Origin: Caldithrix sp.
GTDB taxonomy: Bacteria > KSB1 > UBA2214 > DYKH01
Direction of reading: 5' to 3'
Length of the DNA stretch: 10,843 nt
Assembly (NCBI GenBank): GCA_020722685.1
Contig: DYKH01000162.1
Coordinates: 1-10,843 of the forward strand
Part shown: positions 7,675 through 10,843 of the stretch, piece after piece
Layout of the letters: the number at the start of each line of letters is the position of its first letter
How positions within the stretch are numbered: the stretch's first letter is position 1
Position numbers and translations under genes: made by a program
Notes under the pieces: model-generated
The model's input: only the letters and a program-made list of their open reading frames with translations
What the model was told of the DNA's origin: nothing
The model's database searches: none

Positions 7675-7690
7675 AGCAAACGGCATGCCA
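7675..7690 (-). promoter_or_regulatory. Sigma-54 (-24/-12) promoter of the nitroreductase gene
   Basis: The minus strand reads TGGCATGCCGTTTGCT. This fits the RpoN consensus TGGCACG-N4-TTGCW in every position but one, with the invariant GG and GC separated by the required 10 nt. The predicted start is near 7664, about 96 nt before the nitroreductase ATG. A sigma-54 promoter cannot open without an AAA+ activator, and such an activator is encoded immediately upstream. Confidence 0.8.
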
Positions 7691-7704
7691 GAGACCAAAA
7701 AGAC

Positions 7705-7721
7705 TTCACATCCTGTGTGAA
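7705..7721. promoter_or_regulatory. Perfect dyad upstream of the sigma-54 promoter, candidate activator site
   Basis: TTCACA (7705-7710) and TGTGAA (7716-7721) form a perfect 6-bp inverted repeat with a 5-nt centre. It would lie at roughly -41 to -57 relative to the predicted start, closer than most enhancers, so it may be an activator site, a second regulator's site, or autoregulatory. It is not a CRP site, because the half sites are in the reverse order (TCACA then TGTGA). Confidence 0.45.
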
Positions 7722-7830
7722 CCTGTCTAACATGCTGAACTTAAAGAAAGAAATTTGGAACAAACACAAAAAGACATACGGGACAGACGCGCTAACACCC
7801 GAAAAGAATTTTCCTGCTGAGAAAGATTGT

Positions 7831-7848
7831 TTCACCCTTATCCTGTCC
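7831..7848. promoter_or_regulatory. Second related box, at enhancer distance
   Basis: TTCACCCTTATCCTGTCC shares TTCAC and ATCCTGT with the dyad region at 7705-7716 but has 4 extra bases between the two blocks. It is at about -167 to -184 from the predicted nitroreductase start, the usual range for an NtrC-type upstream activating site, and directly follows the regulator's stop codon. The intervening DNA is A/T-rich but I found no exact IHF consensus. Function is inferred. Confidence 0.25.
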
Positions 7849-7849
7849 G

Positions 7850-9208
7850 TTATGTTTCGGACTTGCCGGTATCGGCAAGGCTGTATTTGCGGATCTTGCT
7901 CCTGAGTGTCGGAAGCGAAATCCCCAGCAATTGAGCGGCCTTCGTCCGATTCCAGCTCACCTGGGAAAGCGTCTTCTGGATATGATCCCGTTCTATAAAA
8001 GGCAGCGAACGATCGGAAATATCTTTCGCCGAAAGCGGATGATTCTTATTCAGGATCTGCTCAATCTCTTCCGTAAGGATGACCTTGCCTCTAGCCTTGA
8101 TTACCGCTTCGACAAGCACATTTTCGAGCTCCCGCACATTTCCCTTCCACGGATAACTGCTCAGGCATTTCAGCACGCCGGGCTGAAATTTGCATACGTC
8201 CGTGCCGAGTTCCATGTTTATCTTCCTGAGGAAGTGCCGTGCCAGATAAGGAATATCAGAAAGCCGTTCCCTCAGAGGGGGAACGTGGATCGACACAACG
8301 TTGAGGCGAAAGTAAAGGTCTTCCCTGAACTTTCCCTGCCTGACAAGCGCGGCCAGATCTCTGTTCGTGGCGGCAATGATATGGCAGCGCGACTGCAGGA
8401 TCTGCTGCCCCCCGACCCGCATATACTCCCGGCGTTGAAGAAACCCCAGAAACTTCCCCTGCAGGCTCAACGGAAGCTCTCCGACCTCATCCAAAAAGAG
8501 CGTGCCGCCGCCTGCCAACTCGATTTTCCCCCTCTTCAGGTGGTCGGCCCCGGTGAAGGCCCCCTTTTCATGACCGAAGAGTTCACTTTCGAGCAACGTA
8601 TCAACGACGGACGAGCAATCCATTGGGATGAACGGCTCCGCAGCGCAGTCCCTGTTTTGATGAATCATACGGGCGATCAGTTCCTTACCCGTTCCTGTCT
8701 CCCCCTCAATCAAAACTGTCGCGCGGTTCTGGGATAAAAGGCCGATCATCTTGAATATATCTCTCATTTCGTTGGTTCTTCCGATGATGACCTCTTTATG
8801 CAAAGGCTGCCACTTTTCCCTCTCAACAGAGGCTTCCTTGTCCAGCTCGAATGTGCGAACGGCTCCGTTCACCGCCTTCTCTATCTCATCGGCGTCGAGG
8901 GGTTTATGGATGTAATCGTAAGCACCCCGTTTCATTGCCTGTATCGTCGTATCCATATCCTGAAAGGCGGTAATCATGATGACCTTGGAGAGGTTATCGA
9001 TACTTTGAATCCGGCTGAGCACATCCAGACCATTCCAGTCGGGAAGACGGATATCGAGAATGACAACGTCGGGATTCACGCGTTGAAAAAGGGCGATCCC
9101 CTCTTTTCCTGAAGCGGCTTCATAGAGCTCGTGGCCCTTTTCGCTGAGGAACATTGCGAGAGTTTCCCTTATCGAATGTTCATCGTCTACAACAAGGATC
9201 TTAGGCAT
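7850..9208 (-). CDS. NtrC-family sigma-54-dependent response regulator
   Basis: A 452-aa two-component activator with three domains. The receiver (1-120) has acidic D8/D9, phosphoacceptor D52, T80 and K102. The AAA+ domain (about 140-370) carries Walker A GETGTGKE (169-176), the sigma-54 contact loop GAFTGA intact (216-221) and Walker B GGTLFLDEVGELP. The C-terminal Fis-type helix-turn-helix includes NRTKAAQLLGISLPTLRSKIRKY. Full length and all catalytic motifs suggest a working activator of AtoC/NtrC/ZraR type. I chose the ATG at 9208 (MPKILVVDDE) over the upstream ATG at 9250, because receiver domains begin there and because this start overlaps the kinase stop by 8 nt. It is cotranscribed with the kinase and likely acts on the sigma-54 promoter downstream. 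Confidence 0.95.
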   Translation of the reverse strand: MPKILVVDDEHSIRETLAMFLSEKGHELYEAASGKEGIALFQRVNPDVVILDIRLPDWNGLDVLSRIQSIDNLSKVIMITAFQDMDTTIQAMKRGAYDYIHKPLDADEIEKAVNGAVRTFELDKEASVEREKWQPLHKEVIIGRTNEMRDIFKMIGLLSQNRATVLIEGETGTGKELIARMIHQNRDCAAEPFIPMDCSSVVDTLLESELFGHEKGAFTGADHLKRGKIELAGGGTLFLDEVGELPLSLQGKFLGFLQRREYMRVGGQQILQSRCHIIAATNRDLAALVRQGKFREDLYFRLNVVSIHVPPLRERLSDIPYLARHFLRKINMELGTDVCKFQPGVLKCLSSYPWKGNVRELENVLVEAVIKARGKVILTEEIEQILNKNHPLSAKDISDRSLPFIERDHIQKTLSQVSWNRTKAAQLLGISLPTLRSKIRKYSLADTGKSET

Positions 9209-10730
9209 GCACTCTACCTGTCGGGAAGTATAGATGGAAGGAGGCGCCATGGGGCTCTCGATTTCTCGCCGTAATCCAGCCCTGATGGGCCTCTACAATC
9301 CGTTTTGTATTGGCAAGCCCCAAACCCGTTCCGGTGGTCTTCGTCGTGAAAAAGGGTTTGAAGAGATTCGACATGTATTCCTCGGGGATTCCGGGACCAT
9401 CGTCCTCGACGATCACCTCGACGGTGGATTTGCCATTGTTTCGATGATGCCGGCTCGAAACCAGAATTTCCCCGTTGTTTTGACAGGCATCTATCGTATT
9501 GAGCAGCAAATTGATGAAGGCCTGCTCCAGTTTTTCCTCGTCGGCCATTATTTTCGGCATTTGCGGGGCCAGTGAAAAACACGCGGAAAGATCCTTCTCT
9601 TTGAATTTCATCTCAAGCAATTCTCCGCATGAAAAGAGGATTTGATTAACATCGCAGGGTTTGAATTCAAGCTGCAACGGTTTCGCATAATCCAGCAGTT
9701 CCGTCAGTATTCTTTCCAGCCGGATCACCTCTTTTGTCGATATTGTGACACGGCGCTGATCATTGCCCTGAAGCCCAGGATTTTTGTTGAGGATTTGCAG
9801 GTTCATCTTGACGACCGAAAGGGGGTTCCGTATCTCATGGGAAAGCGATGTCGTAATCTGGCCGATGTAGGCCATCCTCTCAGACTCACGCATCCGTTGC
9901 TCCATCTCGACACGTTCTGTAATGTCCCGGCAGATGCCGATATTGGACAGCTGGTTATTGTACCGGGCGATCTTGGCCCTGATTTCGGTAGGGAATTTGC
10001 GGCCATCCTTTGTAAGACGGCTGTATTCAAACATCGGACGGGCATGGATCTTCTTGAGGCTGCTGCTGTAAATGTCGATTACCCTCTTTTGATCGTCCGG
10101 GGCAATGAACCGGTAAAACTTCTCGCCTATGACCTCCTTTGGACTGTAGCCGTGCATCTGGCAAAACGCATCATTGGCAAAAACGATCATCCCGTTCTGA
10201 ATGACGAAATACCCGTCGTTGATCTCTTCAACAAGTGTCTTGTACTTTAATTCCGATTCCCTCAGTTCGGCCGTCCTGGCTTTGACCAATCCCTCGAGCC
10301 CCTGGGCATACTCCCTGATCTGTCTTTCGTGCATGAGTTGGAAATGGTCACTGAAGCGGTGAATCGTATAGGCCAAACATTGGTTGATCTTCGCTACTCC
10401 GGTATGAAAGTCTTCAACACCGGCAACCTCGGCCAGAAGAGGCAGAACAATCGTCCGGTACAACTCGAAGGCCTTTTGCACGTCGGAGAGCAGAAAGCCT
10501 GCTTCGAGTCTCATTCTCGTGATTTTATTGATGAATAAATTAATAGGACCGAAATCATTATAAAGAATGACACGGGTATTTGCATCGTAGGCCTCGGATG
10601 TCGTACCCACCAATTCATCGAGGGGTCTGAGGGAATATTGCTTGCCCACCTCTGTGTGGAGCCTGTTTGCCCATTCCTCAATGATCCCGGATCGATTGCG
10701 TTTTAGAAACTCCGATAAATCAAAACCCAT
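9201..10730 (-). CDS. Cytosolic PAS sensor histidine kinase with RsbRD-like N-terminus
   Basis: A 509-aa kinase without membrane segments. Residues 1-135 resemble the all-helical RsbRD/RsbT co-antagonist N-terminal domain (starting LSEFLKRNRSGIIEEW). A coiled-coil stretch (about 135-165) leads to a PAS domain (165-275; YFVIQNGMIVFANDAFCQMHGY). The HisKA H-box has H298 in LSHEIRNPLSVV, and the ATPase domain has the N box around N407/N411, G1 DDGPGIP (443-449) and G2 GTGLGLA (467-473). It should sense an internal signal such as a metabolite or redox state and phosphorylate D52 of the regulator. The frame stays open to a TTG at 10802 inside the flanking repeat, but I chose the ATG at 10730, which has a GAGG site 5 nt upstream. 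No convincing promoter is visible between it and the window edge. Confidence 0.93.
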   Translation of the reverse strand: MGFDLSEFLKRNRSGIIEEWANRLHTEVGKQYSLRPLDELVGTTSEAYDANTRVILYNDFGPINLFINKITRMRLEAGFLLSDVQKAFELYRTIVLPLLAEVAGVEDFHTGVAKINQCLAYTIHRFSDHFQLMHERQIREYAQGLEGLVKARTAELRESELKYKTLVEEINDGYFVIQNGMIVFANDAFCQMHGYSPKEVIGEKFYRFIAPDDQKRVIDIYSSSLKKIHARPMFEYSRLTKDGRKFPTEIRAKIARYNNQLSNIGICRDITERVEMEQRMRESERMAYIGQITTSLSHEIRNPLSVVKMNLQILNKNPGLQGNDQRRVTISTKEVIRLERILTELLDYAKPLQLEFKPCDVNQILFSCGELLEMKFKEKDLSACFSLAPQMPKIMADEEKLEQAFINLLLNTIDACQNNGEILVSSRHHRNNGKSTVEVIVEDDGPGIPEEYMSNLFKPFFTTKTTGTGLGLANTKRIVEAHQGWITARNREPHGASFHLYFPTGRVHA

Positions 10731-10789
10731 CACGGCCTCACTTCCGCACAAGAAATGGATACAGACGGCCGGTTTGTCGATTAAAAGAC

Positions 10790-10843
10790 GAGACCTTTGC
10801 AAAACGCCGCCTTCGCGCTCATAAACCTTTTTCGACCCCGCAA
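10790..10843 (-). repeat. Right copy of flanking inverted repeat (cut by window edge)
   Basis: The reverse complement of 10793-10842 equals 65-115 with one substitution and one gap; similarity fades about 3 nt further inward (10790). Its outer hairpin arm, present in the left copy at 51-64, would lie beyond the window, so it is unknown whether this copy is complete. The repeat ends about 60 nt upstream of the kinase ATG, so transcription of the kinase operon may start in or beyond it. Confidence 0.85.

Noticed and set aside
7644..7835. A 63-codon minus-strand frame with a GTG start and an AGGA-like site in the regulator/nitroreductase gap
   Set aside because: It runs straight through the sigma-54 promoter and the dyad, has the Phe/Leu/Ser-rich composition of T-rich non-coding DNA, and resembles no family I know.
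10731..10802. Kinase reading frame extended to a TTG start within the flanking repeat
   Set aside because: The added 24 residues match no kinase N-terminus I know, TTG is rare, and the ATG at 10730 has a well-placed GAGG site.
10794..10809. Possible sigma-54 promoter inside the right repeat (GGCGGCGTTTTGCAA), also present in the left copy
   Set aside because: The GG and GC elements are 9 nt apart, not 10, and the sequence between does not match the -24 consensus; RpoN does not tolerate this spacing.

Overview
All nine convincing genes read from the minus strand, so the biological order runs from the right end of the window to the left. Gene content suggests a Gram-negative anaerobe of the Desulfobacterota/Syntrophales kind: a branched-chain-type (LIV/HAAT) ABC importer fused in one operon to an acyl-CoA synthetase, a small FMN nitroreductase, and a soluble RsbRD-like/PAS histidine kinase paired with an NtrC-type activator. 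GC content looks moderate, a little above 50% by eye. The taxonomic placement is inferred from gene style, not from a marker gene.

Layout from right to left: (1) an outer repeat copy at 10790-10843; (2) a two-gene sensory operon, histidine kinase (10730-9201) and sigma-54-dependent response regulator (9208-7850), whose ends overlap by 8 nt; (3) a 281-nt control region (7569-7849) with a textbook -24/-12 sigma-54 promoter and dyad sites, which drives (4) a nitroreductase (7568-6996); (5) a 238-nt control region with a near-consensus sigma-70 promoter overlapped by a dyad; (6) a six-gene operon: substrate-binding protein, LivH, LivM, LivG, LivF, acyl-CoA synthetase (6757-344), mostly joined by ATGA or 8-nt overlaps; (7) a 225-nt non-coding spacer and the second repeat copy (51-118), followed by small hairpins to the window edge.

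How it may work together: the binding protein captures a small carboxylic-type ligand in the periplasm, LivHMGF imports it, and the synthetase traps it as a CoA thioester. The kinase/regulator pair probably acts through sigma-54; the only sigma-54 promoter I can see lies just downstream of the regulator gene, in front of the nitroreductase. The ligand cannot be read from the sequence. The most unusual structural feature is that the whole set of genes (about 10.7 kb) is bracketed by two near-identical copies of a ~51-nt sequence in opposite orientation, and the fully visible copy folds into a long strand-specific hairpin. This suggests a mobile or rearrangeable cassette, or a dispersed repeat family. 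No transposase, integrase, tRNA, rRNA or CRISPR array is visible.
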